This document shows, piece by piece, positions 1-8,525 of a DNA stretch of 64,000 bases. Made by a program: the position numbers and the translations under genes. How positions within the stretch are numbered: the first letter of the stretch is position 1; each line of letters starts with the position of its first letter. The stretch is from CAYUVH01 sp964448135 (lineage in GTDB: Bacteria; Verrucomicrobiota; Verrucomicrobiia; Limisphaerales; UBA8199), in contig CAYUVH010000054.1 of NCBI GenBank assembly GCA_964448135.1, positions 62,001 to 126,000 on the forward strand, given 5' to 3'. The notes below the pieces were generated by a model. That model did no database searches and had not been told where the DNA came from. It saw only the letters and a list, made by a program, of their open reading frames with translations.

Positions 1-233
1 AAGGCGCTGCAATGAGTGTGCGATGTGCTGTTGGTGTAAACCTTGCCGTTGGGCTCTCCCGTGCGCCAGTTCACCTGCCGCCCGGCGAGCCAGAGCTGTT
101 CCACGTGCATCGAATCGAGCGCGCGGGCGAGTTTTTGTCCCTGCTCGGTGATTTCGCTCGCGCTCGTCGAGTCCGGGCAAACGCCGCACAGGACAAGCAC
201 CAGGACGGCGAGACTCTTGAGTATTGTGCGCAT
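1..233 (-). CDS. Secreted protein, N-terminal part (cut by window edge)
   Basis: An ATG at 231-233 opens a minus-strand frame that runs off the left edge without a stop (77 codons visible). The N-terminus has a basic start, a leucine/valine-rich hydrophobic core (SLAVLVLVLCGVC) and a likely cleavage region near residues 22-26, so the product is probably exported. The visible mature part ends with an HTHCSA motif. A Cys followed by small residues in this setting resembles the nucleophile region of papain/NlpC-like peptidases, but this is a guess because the rest of the domain is outside the window. It lies 40 bp after the transketolase pair on the same strand and may be the last gene of that operon. 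Confidence 0.6.
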   Translation of the reverse strand, partial: MRTILKSLAVLVLVLCGVCPDSTSASEITEQGQKLARALDSMHVEQLWLAGRQVNWRTGEPNGKVYTNSTSHTHCSA

Positions 234-273
234 ACGGCAGAATAAACTTAAAATCCGACCCGCCGCAACACCC

Positions 274-1173
274 CTACCGCTGCAGATTCCGGATGACAGT
301 CAGGACGGCTTCGGTATCTATGCCTGCCTGGCGGCGCAGGTAGTCTTGGGAACCAACCTGATTCAACGCCGCCGGATTCGCCGCCAACGAAATGATGCGA
401 GGACCTTGAAGATACTCGCGCAGGAGCGAGCCGAGGCCACCCACCGACAGATGCTCCTCAAGCACCACGACCGATTTGAACGCTTCAAGCGTCCGGCACG
501 CGTCGGGGGCCAGAGGTTGTAACCACGGGAAAGAATAAACGGTCAGGAATACTCCCTCGGCTTCAAGACGGCGCGCGGCTTCCAGCGCTACTTTCAAAAT
601 GGAGCCCGTCGCCACGATGGCACAATCGCTCCTGCCCTCAAGCACTCGCAACGGGCCGGCGGGCAGACCGGAAACGGAGTGCAAGTTGGGTTCACCCGCT
701 TTGCCGAGGCGCAAATATGACGGGCACGGATTCGCCACGAGCCAGTCCACGCATTGCCGCGTTTCGCCCGGATCAGCCGGCGAAAGAACGGTCAACTGCG
801 GAAGGGACCGCATGGCCGCGATATCCTGCACCGCGTGGTGCGAGTAGCCGAGATTGCCGTAAGCAAAGCCCGCGCCGACCGCCACCACGGTCACCGGCAG
901 CTGGTGATAACCGATATCGTTGCGAATCTGTTCCAGGCACCGGAGCGTGGGAAAGTTCGCGATCGAGTACGTGAAAACGTGGTAGCCCTCGGAGGCAAGG
1001 CCGGCGGCCACACCCGTCATATTTTGTTCGGCGACGCCTGCGTTGAGATAGCGGTCAGGAAATTCCGCGACGAAGGGCTCGACGACCGAGAAACCAAGAT
1101 CACCGACCACAAGGAAGATATCGGGCCGCTGCCGCGCCTGAACGATAAGTTGTTGGATGAAAGCCGTTCTCAT
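274..1173 (-). CDS. Transketolase, C-terminal subunit (split enzyme)
   Basis: This 299-aa protein corresponds to the pyrimidine-binding and C-terminal domains of transketolase. These normally form the second half of a single chain of about 650 aa. Visible features are the N-terminal region with VVGDLGFSVVEPF and NAGVAEQNM, the latter carrying the conserved Glu that activates thiamine diphosphate, and a C-terminal domain beginning near residue 180 (CAIVATGSI). It overlaps the N-terminal subunit gene by 4 bp (ATGA), so the two are translationally coupled and presumably form one heteromeric enzyme. The setting (epimerase, kinase, sulfotransferase) suggests a specialised sugar or ketose pathway rather than central pentose-phosphate metabolism. 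That is an inference. Confidence 0.88.
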   Translation of the reverse strand: MRTAFIQQLIVQARQRPDIFLVVGDLGFSVVEPFVAEFPDRYLNAGVAEQNMTGVAAGLASEGYHVFTYSIANFPTLRCLEQIRNDIGYHQLPVTVVAVGAGFAYGNLGYSHHAVQDIAAMRSLPQLTVLSPADPGETRQCVDWLVANPCPSYLRLGKAGEPNLHSVSGLPAGPLRVLEGRSDCAIVATGSILKVALEAARRLEAEGVFLTVYSFPWLQPLAPDACRTLEAFKSVVVLEEHLSVGGLGSLLREYLQGPRIISLAANPAALNQVGSQDYLRRQAGIDTEAVLTVIRNLQR

Positions 1174-1973
1174 GCGCCACCGATTTCCTTCAACGCCTGC
1201 TCGAGTTGCGCGGGGTTGGGCGATTTGTAATGCCAGGGCAACTGGTTCTCCATGTAGCCGACGCCCTTGCCTTTGACCGTGCGGGCGATAAGACAGGACG
1301 GTTTGCTGGATTCATATGGTAGCGCCTGCAACGCGGCGCGGATTTGCGCGTGGTCGTGGCCATCGATTTCCTTCACTGCCCAGCGGCAGGCGCGGAATTT
1401 GTCGGCCAACGGTTCGAGATCGATTACTTCGGAGACGGAGCCAAGACTTTGAATCTGGTTGTAGTCCACGATCACCGCGAGATTGTCGAGGCGATGCTGG
1501 GGGGCGAGGAGGATGGATTCCCAATTGGACCCTTCATCCAACTCGCCGTCACTGAGCATCGCGATCACGCGCCATTTGAGATTTCGCCGTTTGGCCGCGA
1601 GGGCTTTGCCGGTCGCAAACGGCAGGCCATGTCCGAGCGATCCAGTCGAAAACTCCACCCCCGGCACCTTGTGGCTGATGTGAGTCATCAGTCGCGAGCC
1701 GTCGCGGCCGTAGGTTTCGAGTTCGACCGCCGGAAAAAAGCCCTTGAGCGCCAGCGCAGCGTACACCGCCGAGCAACAATGTCCCTTGCTGAGAATGAAA
1801 CGATCGCGCTCCGCCCAGCGCGCGTCGGAAGGCTGCACGCGCAGGAAATCGGTATAGAGCACGGCCAGAATGTCCGTCATCGAAAGCGCCCCTCCGACAT
1901 GCGAGGCGTTGGCGCGATGAACCATCTCTACCGTGGCACGGCGGATTTGAGCGGCGAAGGCGATGGAGTCCAT
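1170..1973 (-). CDS. Transketolase, N-terminal (ThDP-binding) subunit
   Basis: This 267-aa protein matches the thiamine-diphosphate pyrophosphate-binding domain of transketolase. The GDG...N motif is present as SDGELDEGSNWE around residues 141-152, followed by DNLAVIVDYNQIQ. The early HVGGALSMTDIL and SKGHCCSAVYAAL segments are also typical. Its length is right for the N-terminal half only, and the partner half follows with a 4-bp overlap. It starts 5 bp after the epimerase stop, so all these genes are probably one transcript. Split transketolases are common in surface-polysaccharide and secondary-metabolite clusters. The substrate cannot be told from sequence. Confidence 0.88.
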   Translation of the reverse strand: MDSIAFAAQIRRATVEMVHRANASHVGGALSMTDILAVLYTDFLRVQPSDARWAERDRFILSKGHCCSAVYAALALKGFFPAVELETYGRDGSRLMTHISHKVPGVEFSTGSLGHGLPFATGKALAAKRRNLKWRVIAMLSDGELDEGSNWESILLAPQHRLDNLAVIVDYNQIQSLGSVSEVIDLEPLADKFRACRWAVKEIDGHDHAQIRAALQALPYESSKPSCLIARTVKGKGVGYMENQLPWHYKSPNPAQLEQALKEIGGA

Positions 1974-1978
1974 TTTGA

Positions 1979-2902
1979 TTACGCGGCTTTCGACGTTTGC
2001 ACGTAATAAGCGACCGTGCGCTTTAGCCCATCAGTCAGCGGCGTGCGCGGGCTCCAGCCGGTGAGCCGCTTCAAGCGATCTATATTGGCTTCCAAAAACA
2101 TGACCTGGTCCGGACGGTACGGCACTTCGCCAAAGCCCAGCGGCGCGCCGGGGCGCACGAGATCGCGCACCGTTTCAATGATTTCACGCAACGGCCGGGC
2201 CTGGCCGGAGCCCAGATTAAAAATTCCCTCCGCATTTGGCGATAGGGCGGTTTGCAAAACTGCTTCGGCAGTGTCGCCGGCGTAAATGTAATCCCACTTC
2301 TGTTCGCCCGCCGTCAGGGCCGGCCGCTCGCCCGCCTGTAGTTTCAAAATGAGCGATGGAATCAGCCAGGACGGGTCGTCGCCGGGACCGTACGAGGAAA
2401 AGAGACGCAGCCAGGCGAAGCGAAGACCAAGTTGGGCAGCCAGGTCGCGCGACTGAGTGCACGCGGCGAGCTTCGCCTTGCCGTAAAGGGTCGTCGGATT
2501 GGACGGAAACGATTCGTCGGCACGCTGATTGCACGGGCCATATTCCGCCTGTGAGCCCAGGCCGATCCAAGTCTTGGCGCCCGCGCGATGGGCGAGTCTC
2601 ACCAAACCGACGGTTTGCTCCACATTCTGTGACTGGGATGCATCGTTGCGCGCGGAATTCAGCACGCCACCCCAGGCCAGATGGATAACTGTTTCCGGAC
2701 CGAACCGGGTTAGTTCATCCTCCCAAAGTTTCGTTGCCGCCAAATCGCCTTTGACAACCTGCACGCGGTTCAACCAGCGGGAAATGCGCGCACGATTGGA
2801 GCCCTTGCGCAGTAGCACAGCAACCTGGTGGTCAGTCGCCGCGAGTTGTTCGAGCAAAAACGACCCGATGAATCCCGACGCACCTGTGAGGAAAATGCGC
2901 AT
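1979..2902 (-). CDS. NAD-dependent sugar epimerase/dehydratase (SDR)
   Basis: This 307-aa extended short-chain dehydrogenase has a Rossmann glycine motif at the N-terminus (GASGFIG, residues 7-13), an acidic/basic cofactor region, and a catalytic YGKAK corresponding to YxxxK near residue 140. Its size and motifs fit GDP/dTDP/UDP-sugar 4-epimerases or 4,6-dehydratases of the RfbD/GalE type. The C-terminal half (GRAWP-like sugar-binding region, GSGQARPL) is consistent with a nucleotide-sugar substrate. It sits 5 bp upstream of the transketolase N-subunit and 5 bp downstream of the kinase-like gene. The exact sugar is unknown. Confidence 0.85.
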   Translation of the reverse strand: MRIFLTGASGFIGSFLLEQLAATDHQVAVLLRKGSNRARISRWLNRVQVVKGDLAATKLWEDELTRFGPETVIHLAWGGVLNSARNDASQSQNVEQTVGLVRLAHRAGAKTWIGLGSQAEYGPCNQRADESFPSNPTTLYGKAKLAACTQSRDLAAQLGLRFAWLRLFSSYGPGDDPSWLIPSLILKLQAGERPALTAGEQKWDYIYAGDTAEAVLQTALSPNAEGIFNLGSGQARPLREIIETVRDLVRPGAPLGFGEVPYRPDQVMFLEANIDRLKRLTGWSPRTPLTDGLKRTVAYYVQTSKAA

Positions 2903-2907
2903 GCGAC

Positions 2908-4014
2908 TTAGTCTGGCCGGGCAACCGCTTCCTCGAGCCGCAGCAGTGCCGTGCGCACGCGCTGCGCCGCCGGTGGCCGATCCGGGCGATCTTTATAACC
3001 AAAGCGATGGCGATGGACGGTCTTCGCCAGTGAAACACGCAGAAAGTACAGCCAGAAGCGGATTTCGAAATCGTCCGGCAGCGGGCGCACCGAACGGTAG
3101 CCCGAAAGAAACGCCGCGTGGCGGCGCTCGGGTTGGAAAGTGGCCCAGAACGCGACTTCGTAGATCGGATCACCGGCGAGGCAATCCTCCCAATCCAGGA
3201 GCGCGGTTATATTTTCGCCGTCGGTGGCGATGTTGTGTCCGCCCGGATCCCCGTGCAGGAGCGCGGGAGTAAAATCGGCGAGCCCCGGAATCAAGCCGGC
3301 GAACAGATCCAAAACCCGCGCCCCTTCAGCTTTGCCGAGGGCATGCAGATTCTGACAGGCCTCAACGTGAGCTTCGAGTTGCACGCTCAAATAGTCTGCC
3401 CACGAGCGAAACAGACCGGCCGGCTCGGCCGCCGGCTGCGCATAAAGTGGCGCCACGTCGAACCAGCCGAAGCCGTGGACCGAAACTTTGTGCAGCTTCG
3501 CGAGCTGGCCCCCGAATTTTTCGAGCAGCCGCACAGCATCCGGCTCCAATTCGTCAAACTCCGTAAGGCTGCGGTCGGAAACCCATTCGACCACCTGGAA
3601 GTCCATCGGGCAAACCCGTCCACCGGTTTCCGTTGCCAGCACAGCCGGCGCAGGAATGCCCGCCGCTCGTGCGCGACTCGTGGCCCAGGCTTCGAGGCGC
3701 AGGATGTAACCACCCCCATCGCCTGCGCCAACGTTGAAGCGCATCACGCGGCGCGTGCCGTCCGGAAATTCGGCGCGGAACAACCGGTGAAAAGTCCCCT
3801 GCCGTTCCATGCGCTGCAAGGTGGGTTGCTGGCCGGGAAAGGCGGCAGCCGCGGCGGCGCGCAGGACTTCCGACGTGAGCCCCAGCTCTTCATCGGAACG
3901 GTTGCGCAAGTTTTGAAGCTCGGCATCCGGAACGGGCAGGTCGGTCTTCAGGTAGAAGATATCGCGGCGCCGGGCGGTGAATTGCGCCAGCGCGTCCTGC
4001 TGCGTTCCGGCCAT
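2908..4014 (-). CDS. Aminoglycoside phosphotransferase-family kinase
   Basis: This 368-aa protein has the protein-kinase-like small-molecule kinase fold of the APH/choline kinase family. The Brenner motif is visible as LLHGDPGGHN (catalytic Asp in HGD) and the metal-binding motif as LLDWEDCLAGDP, where DWE corresponds to the usual D-x-D/E site. An N-terminal lobe with ATP-binding strands precedes them (around residues 60-110). In sugar-modification operons such kinases phosphorylate sugars, amino alcohols or related metabolites. A resistance role is less likely here because the gene is embedded between an epimerase and a sulfotransferase with gaps of 5 and 9 bp. Confidence 0.8.
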   Translation of the reverse strand: MAGTQQDALAQFTARRRDIFYLKTDLPVPDAELQNLRNRSDEELGLTSEVLRAAAAAAFPGQQPTLQRMERQGTFHRLFRAEFPDGTRRVMRFNVGAGDGGGYILRLEAWATSRARAAGIPAPAVLATETGGRVCPMDFQVVEWVSDRSLTEFDELEPDAVRLLEKFGGQLAKLHKVSVHGFGWFDVAPLYAQPAAEPAGLFRSWADYLSVQLEAHVEACQNLHALGKAEGARVLDLFAGLIPGLADFTPALLHGDPGGHNIATDGENITALLDWEDCLAGDPIYEVAFWATFQPERRHAAFLSGYRSVRPLPDDFEIRFWLYFLRVSLAKTVHRHRFGYKDRPDRPPAAQRVRTALLRLEEAVARPD

Positions 4015-4023
4015 GCCTGGCCC

Positions 4024-4989
4024 TCAGACCAAATGGTCTTTGTAGAAGGTCTCGTAACCGCAGGCGTCAAGCATCACTTTGCACTCGGTCTGGAGCAGCT
4101 TCTTCTGCGACGGAGTGAGTTCGTTCGCCGTGGCGACGTTGGCCTCGGGAGTCGGCGTGCGAATGGTGCCCCACGGATAGACCTGCTCCAGCCGCTGGCG
4201 GTTGAACGAAGGCCAGGTGCATTCCTCGGACGGCGGCAGGCCCATGGCCTTCAACAGCTTCGTTAGCCGCGCCTTGGGATTCGCCACCATGTCTTCGAAA
4301 CGCAAAATGTGGAAACGGCCGGGATACTTCTTCTCGTACGTGAGCGCGCTGAGCTGGCAGGCGTTCCAAATCCACCCGTAACGCGTCGGCGTCAGGGGGA
4401 ACGGACGCTTGCTGGTGTCCGCGTATCCGGAAAACACATTGCGGATCACGTGCAGCACCTGCGCGTCCGGCCAATCCTTCATGATCTTGTCCGTGTCGAA
4501 GAGCTGGACCGGATTGTAGCCGACGTAGTGGGTCTCCTTGCCGGTGACGCTCGCATTCGTCCAGGTGGCGAAGGTCGAGCGATAGTAGGCTTCGATTACG
4601 TTCGCGCGGGTGAGCGGTTTGCTCGACAGAAAATCCACGAACCACTTCCGGCGCACCGCTTCGCTCATCTGGAGGCCGCATTGGTTGAATTTGCTCCGCC
4701 GCGGGGCGCGCAGCAGCGTCTTCAATTCCTCGTCCCAGATGTTGTCGTAAATTTCATTCGGCTCCATGTTCGCCGGAAACTCCGGCCAGCGATAGCGGAT
4801 GGGCACCCAGGAATCCATCATGTTCGTGCCGAACGCATTGCCGACCTGCGACTCGAACGGATACACAAACAGGTTGGGATGGCCGTCGAGCATCCGGTGG
4901 GTGGTGTTGCCGCCGTTTTCGTACATGGCGGAAATCATGATCAGCCGGAAGTTTTTCGGGCCGTGTTTGGGCGCGGAGCTTTTCTTCAT
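4024..4989 (-). CDS. Sulfotransferase family protein
   Basis: The 321-aa protein resembles PAPS-dependent sulfotransferases. An early segment, SAMYENGGNTTHRML, fits the 5'-phosphosulfate loop (usually SxxRSGTT), though with unusual residues. VLHVIRNVFSGYADTSK near residue 180 fits the 3'-phosphate-binding strand with Arg and Ser. A later ILRFEDMVANPKARL is typical of the family (LRYEDLxxxP). It is the first gene of the minus-strand operon that continues through the kinase, epimerase and transketolase genes. It could add sulfate to a surface sugar. The altered PAPS loop means activity is not certain. Confidence 0.75.
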   Translation of the reverse strand: MKKSSAPKHGPKNFRLIMISAMYENGGNTTHRMLDGHPNLFVYPFESQVGNAFGTNMMDSWVPIRYRWPEFPANMEPNEIYDNIWDEELKTLLRAPRRSKFNQCGLQMSEAVRRKWFVDFLSSKPLTRANVIEAYYRSTFATWTNASVTGKETHYVGYNPVQLFDTDKIMKDWPDAQVLHVIRNVFSGYADTSKRPFPLTPTRYGWIWNACQLSALTYEKKYPGRFHILRFEDMVANPKARLTKLLKAMGLPPSEECTWPSFNRQRLEQVYPWGTIRTPTPEANVATANELTPSQKKLLQTECKVMLDACGYETFYKDHLV

Positions 4990-5329
4990 GTTTTTGCGGT
5001 AAATCTGCTTATTTTCGCGCCTTTAAATACGTGGAAAAACCCCGCAGGGAAAGCTTTTTCCGAGGATTGCTTCGCTGGAGAACGGCAAGAGCGGAGTCAA
5101 ATTGCACGGGTTACATGGAACCTCCCTTTTTTACTTTGATATGGTTTGACAAATCTTGATTGCGGGGGTTTTCCTTTGACGGGGTGGAGAATGCAGAATA
5201 AAGAACGATTTCGTGGCGAGTCGGGAGAATTGTTTGGATTGCAAATTTGAAATTTGAAATTGCAAAGGGAGAAAACCAGAGGGGACTCGATGACAGAAAA
5301 ATTTGGTGACAGAAAAATGGGAGAAGAAA
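4990..5329. other. Intergenic region with AT-rich tract and dispersed repeat
   Basis: No gene is supported in these 340 bp between the 3' end of argS and the 5' end of the sulfotransferase gene. It should hold the promoter of the sulfotransferase operon, but no convincing -35/-10 pair was picked out. Positions 5235-5268 are an AT-rich tract built from AAATTTGAAATTTGAAATT. Positions 5283-5318 are one copy of a dispersed repeat found again near 58.3 kb. Confidence 0.6.
5283..5318 (+). repeat. Dispersed GATGACAGAAAAATTT repeat, copy 1
   Basis: The unit carries GGACTCGATGACAGAAAAA followed by a second GACAGAAAAAT after TTTGGT. A near-identical copy lies in inverted orientation at 58291-58328. 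Both lie in intergenic DNA next to a minus-strand gene. Internally the unit is a direct repeat of GACAGAAAAAT with a period of about 16 bp. Confidence 0.7.
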
Positions 5330-7123
5330 TTACATCTGCTCGGCGACTTCGATGCCGAGGGTGTTGAGGCCGGTCTGGAGCACGCGGGCGGTGAGGTTGC
5401 AGAGGGCGAGGCGGCTGGCGCGCTGGGCGGGTTCAGCTTTCAGGACGGGGCAGTTTTCGTAAAACGCAGTGAAGTGGCCGGCGAGTTCGTAGAGATAGCC
5501 GCAGAGGTAGTTGGGGCGGTACTCCTCGGCGACGGCGGTAAGGACGAGGCCGAAGTTGAGGAGGTGTTTGGCAAGGGCGATCTCGTGCGGAGTTTCTAAA
5601 AGCAGAGGGGGAGAATTCCCCTCACCCCGACTCTCTCCCCCAGGGAGAGGGGGAATTGTCGGCGGCGGGTTTTGAGAGGGAGCGTTTTGGGTGGCTGATT
5701 GTTCTGCGCCCTTGCGGAAAATGCTGCGGATGCGGGTGTAGGCGTATTGGAGGTAGGGAGCGGTATTGCCATTGAGGGCGAGCATGCGGTCCCAGCTGAA
5801 GACGTAGTCGGTCTGGCGGTTGGGGAGGAGGTCGGCGTATTTGACGGCGCCGATGCCGACGATGCGCGCGATTTCGCGTTTGTCCGCTTCGGAGGCGTCC
5901 TGATTTTTTTCGGCGACGACTTTATAGGCGCGCTCCTCGGCTTCGTCGAGCAGGTCGACGAGTTTGACGGTATCGCCGGAGCGCGTTTTGAAGGGCGTGC
6001 CATCTTCACCAAGAATGGAACCGAACCAGACGTGGGAGAGGCGGATTTTGGCATCCGGCTGCCATTGCCGGAAGGCGGCGAACAACTGTTGGAAATGGAG
6101 CTGTTGCCGGCCGTCGGTGACGTAAATGATCTCGCCGGGATGCCAGTTCGCGAGCCGGTACTGGAGGGTGGCGAGGTCGGTGGTGGCGTAGTTGTAGCCG
6201 CCGTCGCTTTTGCGGATCAGGGCCGGAGAGTTTTTGAGTTTGGGATCGCCTTCGAAGAAAATCGCCATGGCGCCTTCGCTTTCGCGGGCGATGCCTTTTC
6301 CCTGGAATTCGTTGACAATCCCCTGGAGATGCGGGTTGTAGAAGCTTTCGCCGAGCGTGTGATCGAAGGTGACGCCGAGGCGCTGATAAACGGTGTCGAA
6401 CTGCCTTTGCGAGAGAGCGATCATCTCGCGCCAGATGCGCAGATTCTCGGCGTCGCCTCCCTGCAGTTTGACGAGCTCCTGCCGCGCGGCATCGAGGACG
6501 GCGGGATCTTCCTTGGTCGCGGCGTTGACCAATTTGTAGATGCGCTCCATCTCGGCGATGGGATCTCTCGCCAAGGCGGCGGCATCGAGGTAATTTTTCC
6601 AGCCGATCAGCAACATGCCGAACTGGGTGCCCCAGTCGCCGATATGGTTGTCGGTGATGACCTTGTGGCCGAGGAGGCGCAGGGTGCGGGCGAGGGAATC
6701 GCCGAGGATGGTCGAGCGGATGTGGCCGACGTGCATCGGCTTGGCGACGTTCGGCGAGCTGAAATCAACGACGACGGTGCGCGGCTGCGGGGCTTTTTCG
6801 AAAAAGAGATGTTCGCCGCGGACGGCGGATTGCAACACGGCTTCGAGGGCGGAGCGTTTGAGCCGGAAATTGAGGAAGCCGGCGCCGGCGATTTCCACGG
6901 GTTCGCACCATTCGGAGACGTCCAGCTTGGCTTGGACATCGGTGGCGAGCTGGCGCGGGTTGGCTCTGCGGGCCTTGGCCAGCGACATGAGGGCGTTGGC
7001 CTGGTAATCGCCGAACTTCGGGTCGGGACAGGGGCGGACTTGGACGACTTCGAGGTCGGCGTCGGGCATGACGGAAGCGACAGCGGCGCGGAGGCGTTCC
7101 TGGATGTGGTGTTGAGGAAGCAA
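5330..7123 (-). CDS. argS: Arginyl-tRNA synthetase
   Basis: A 597-aa class I aminoacyl-tRNA synthetase that charges tRNA-Arg. The N-terminal tRNA-recognition domain (GDYQANALMSLAK, then AGAGFLNFRL around residue 80) is followed by the catalytic HIGH motif as HVGH (residues 131-134, after SSPNVAKPM). A GTPFKTRSGDTVKL segment takes the place of KMSK. The C-terminal helical domain begins with YLQYAYTRIRSI and ends in the family-typical hydrophobic Met. The start is TTG (7121-7123) with no strong ribosome site, so the exact start is uncertain. Residues about 476-511 are an extra low-complexity segment (PLPGGESRGEG and proline-rich flanks) encoded by a palindromic repeat. It falls where the domain joins its anticodon-binding part. 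Confidence 0.96.
   Translation of the reverse strand: MLPQHHIQERLRAAVASVMPDADLEVVQVRPCPDPKFGDYQANALMSLAKARRANPRQLATDVQAKLDVSEWCEPVEIAGAGFLNFRLKRSALEAVLQSAVRGEHLFFEKAPQPRTVVVDFSSPNVAKPMHVGHIRSTILGDSLARTLRLLGHKVITDNHIGDWGTQFGMLLIGWKNYLDAAALARDPIAEMERIYKLVNAATKEDPAVLDAARQELVKLQGGDAENLRIWREMIALSQRQFDTVYQRLGVTFDHTLGESFYNPHLQGIVNEFQGKGIARESEGAMAIFFEGDPKLKNSPALIRKSDGGYNYATTDLATLQYRLANWHPGEIIYVTDGRQQLHFQQLFAAFRQWQPDAKIRLSHVWFGSILGEDGTPFKTRSGDTVKLVDLLDEAEERAYKVVAEKNQDASEADKREIARIVGIGAVKYADLLPNRQTDYVFSWDRMLALNGNTAPYLQYAYTRIRSIFRKGAEQSATQNAPSQNPPPTIPPLPGGESRGEGNSPPLLLETPHEIALAKHLLNFGLVLTAVAEEYRPNYLCGYLYELAGHFTAFYENCPVLKAEPAQRASRLALCNLTARVLQTGLNTLGIEVAEQM
5591..5698 (-). repeat. Palindromic repeat inserted in frame within argS
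   Basis: The segment encodes the extra residues about 476-511 of ArgRS. Its core at 5631-5651 is a GC-rich hairpin (CTCTCCC, loop CCA, GGGAGAG), preceded by CCCCTCACCCCGA and flanked by GGGGAGAATTCCCC. It translates as PLPGGESRGEG, and the frame stays open across it. A hairpin of the same style occurs inside putA at 15718-15762. Confidence 0.75.
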
Positions 7124-7180
7124 AGGATTAGTGAGCCCGAGTGAACAAGAATGACATGAGTGCCATGAGTTGAATAGGCC

Positions 7181-7198
7181 GTCCCGCCCTGGCGGGAC
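7181..7198. repeat. Perfect GC-rich palindrome between the EIIA gene and argS
   Basis: GTCCCGCC-CT-GGCGGGAC is an 18-bp perfect palindrome in the 89-bp gap between the EIIA gene stop and the argS start. On the minus strand it follows the EIIA gene, but there is no T-run after it, so it is a weak terminator candidate at best. Confidence 0.5.
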
Positions 7199-7212
7199 GG
7201 GACACCGAACCG

Positions 7213-7683
7213 CTACTTTTTGCTGCCGCCCTGGCTGCGAATGATCTGGAGCATCGCCTGGGCGTCGGGGGCCTGCTCGAGGGCCTGACGGAATTCGGCT
7301 TTGTGGAGGAGCTTGGCGATGTTGGCGAGGGTGTGGAGGTGTTTCTGGAACTGGCCCTGGGGAACGAGAAAGAGCATGACGAGGTTGACCGGCTGATTGT
7401 CCAGGGCGTCGAAGTTGACGCCTTTCTTGGACCGGCCGAGGGCGCCGACGACTTCATGGATCAAATCCGTGGAGGCGTGCGGGATGCCGATGCCGAAGCC
7501 GATGCCCGTGCTCATGGAGGCCTCGCGCTTCTTGACCACCGCGGAGATGGCGTCGTGGTGTTCCGGCTGGATTTTCCCCGTGGCCATGAGCTTGTTGATC
7601 AGCTCATCAATGGCCTCCCACCGGTTGGACGCCTGCATGTCCGTGATGATCTGCTCACTGCCTAAAATATCGCCTAAGTCCAT
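7213..7683 (-). CDS. PTS EIIA domain protein (fructose/PtsN type)
   Basis: This 156-aa protein is a stand-alone EIIA-2 domain, as in PtsN (EIIA-Ntr) or FruA EIIA. The phospho-accepting His is H69 in the motif GIGIPHAST. The rest (VVGALGRSKKGVNFDALD, LVMLFLVPQGQFQKHLHTL) is typical. It ends in a basic GGSKK tail. No EIIB/EIIC permease or HPr gene is adjacent, so a regulatory PtsN-like role is more likely than sugar transport. It lies 89 bp upstream of argS on the same strand. Confidence 0.85.
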   Translation of the reverse strand: MDLGDILGSEQIITDMQASNRWEAIDELINKLMATGKIQPEHHDAISAVVKKREASMSTGIGFGIGIPHASTDLIHEVVGALGRSKKGVNFDALDNQPVNLVMLFLVPQGQFQKHLHTLANIAKLLHKAEFRQALEQAPDAQAMLQIIRSQGGSKK

Positions 7684-7807
7684 ACGGTCGGAATGAATCC
7701 GCGTCGGTTTATTTCGCCTGAAGGCAGCACGAAACTCAAGCTGAATTTCCCCGTTTGACGCTCCGCAAAATTCCGGAACGCGTTAATTTACAAGCAAATA
7801 GTTTGAA

Positions 7808-8461
7808 CTAGAAGAGATGAACAAAGGCGCGGAGGATGGCCTGGGTGCCTTCGAGCCACCAGGTGAGGGCGGTGAGGACGTCCACGCGGGCGGCGAGGAG
7901 GGGAATGCCGATGAGCAGGACGGTGACATTGCCCAGGAAGATCACGACGCAGGAAAACAGGTAGCCCTGGTCGCTGATGTCGGATTGGTGGTTTTGGAGG
8001 ATGTGCGCGGTAAGCGTGACGTGGAAGGCGTAGGCGGCACCGAGAAAGAGATGGAACAGGGCGAGGTAATGTTTCCAATTCCAGAGCCAGTGCCCGGCCA
8101 GAAAAACCAGGATCACCAGAACGGCATAGAGGGGGAAAAAATACGGGGCGAGGGCGATGACGAAATTATTGCGGGTGACGACGACGTGGCCGCCCGAGGA
8201 GGTGACTTTGAATTTTTTGACGCGGCCGCCCATGGCCCAGGTCCAGACGGCGTGGGTGAGTTCATGGCCGAAGACGTAAACCCACATGGGTTTGGGCAGC
8301 ATGAAAAAGATGACCACCCAGCAGGCCGCGCCGGCGAGGGTCGCGACCCAGATGGTGTCGGCCTGGCCGCTGGCGATGATGACCTTCCAGAGCGCCATGG
8401 CCGCTCCGGTGCAAACGGGCAGGAGCAGAACGGCGATGGAGAATTTGAACCATTTCCACAC
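7808..8461 (-). CDS. M50-like integral membrane protein with HELTH motif
   Basis: The 217-aa protein has about five or six hydrophobic segments. The second is followed by VFGHELTHAVWTWAMGG near residues 67-83, an HExxH zinc-metallopeptidase signature placed at a membrane boundary as in site-2/M50 proteases. A second metal-ligand motif (NxxPxxxLDG type) is not evident: NFVIALAPYFFPLY is the nearest. It may therefore be a degenerate M50-like protein rather than an active protease. The start is a GTG with no clear ribosome site, so the N-terminus is approximate. Downstream (7684-7807) is non-coding. Confidence 0.65.
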   Translation of the reverse strand: MWKWFKFSIAVLLLPVCTGAAMALWKVIIASGQADTIWVATLAGAACWVVIFFMLPKPMWVYVFGHELTHAVWTWAMGGRVKKFKVTSSGGHVVVTRNNFVIALAPYFFPLYAVLVILVFLAGHWLWNWKHYLALFHLFLGAAYAFHVTLTAHILQNHQSDISDQGYLFSCVVIFLGNVTVLLIGIPLLAARVDVLTALTWWLEGTQAILRAFVHLF

Positions 8462-8525
8462 GGGCAGGAAGTATTTCTGGTGAACGCGCGGGGTTCAAGG
8501 CTCGGGGTGAGGGATTGATGTTTTT

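Noticed and set aside
5699..7144. A 481-codon open frame opposite argS
   Set aside because: It is entirely inside argS and has no family features.
7128..7457. Short Ser/Arg-rich frame overlapping the EIIA gene end
   Set aside because: It overlaps the well-supported EIIA gene out of frame and is low-complexity.
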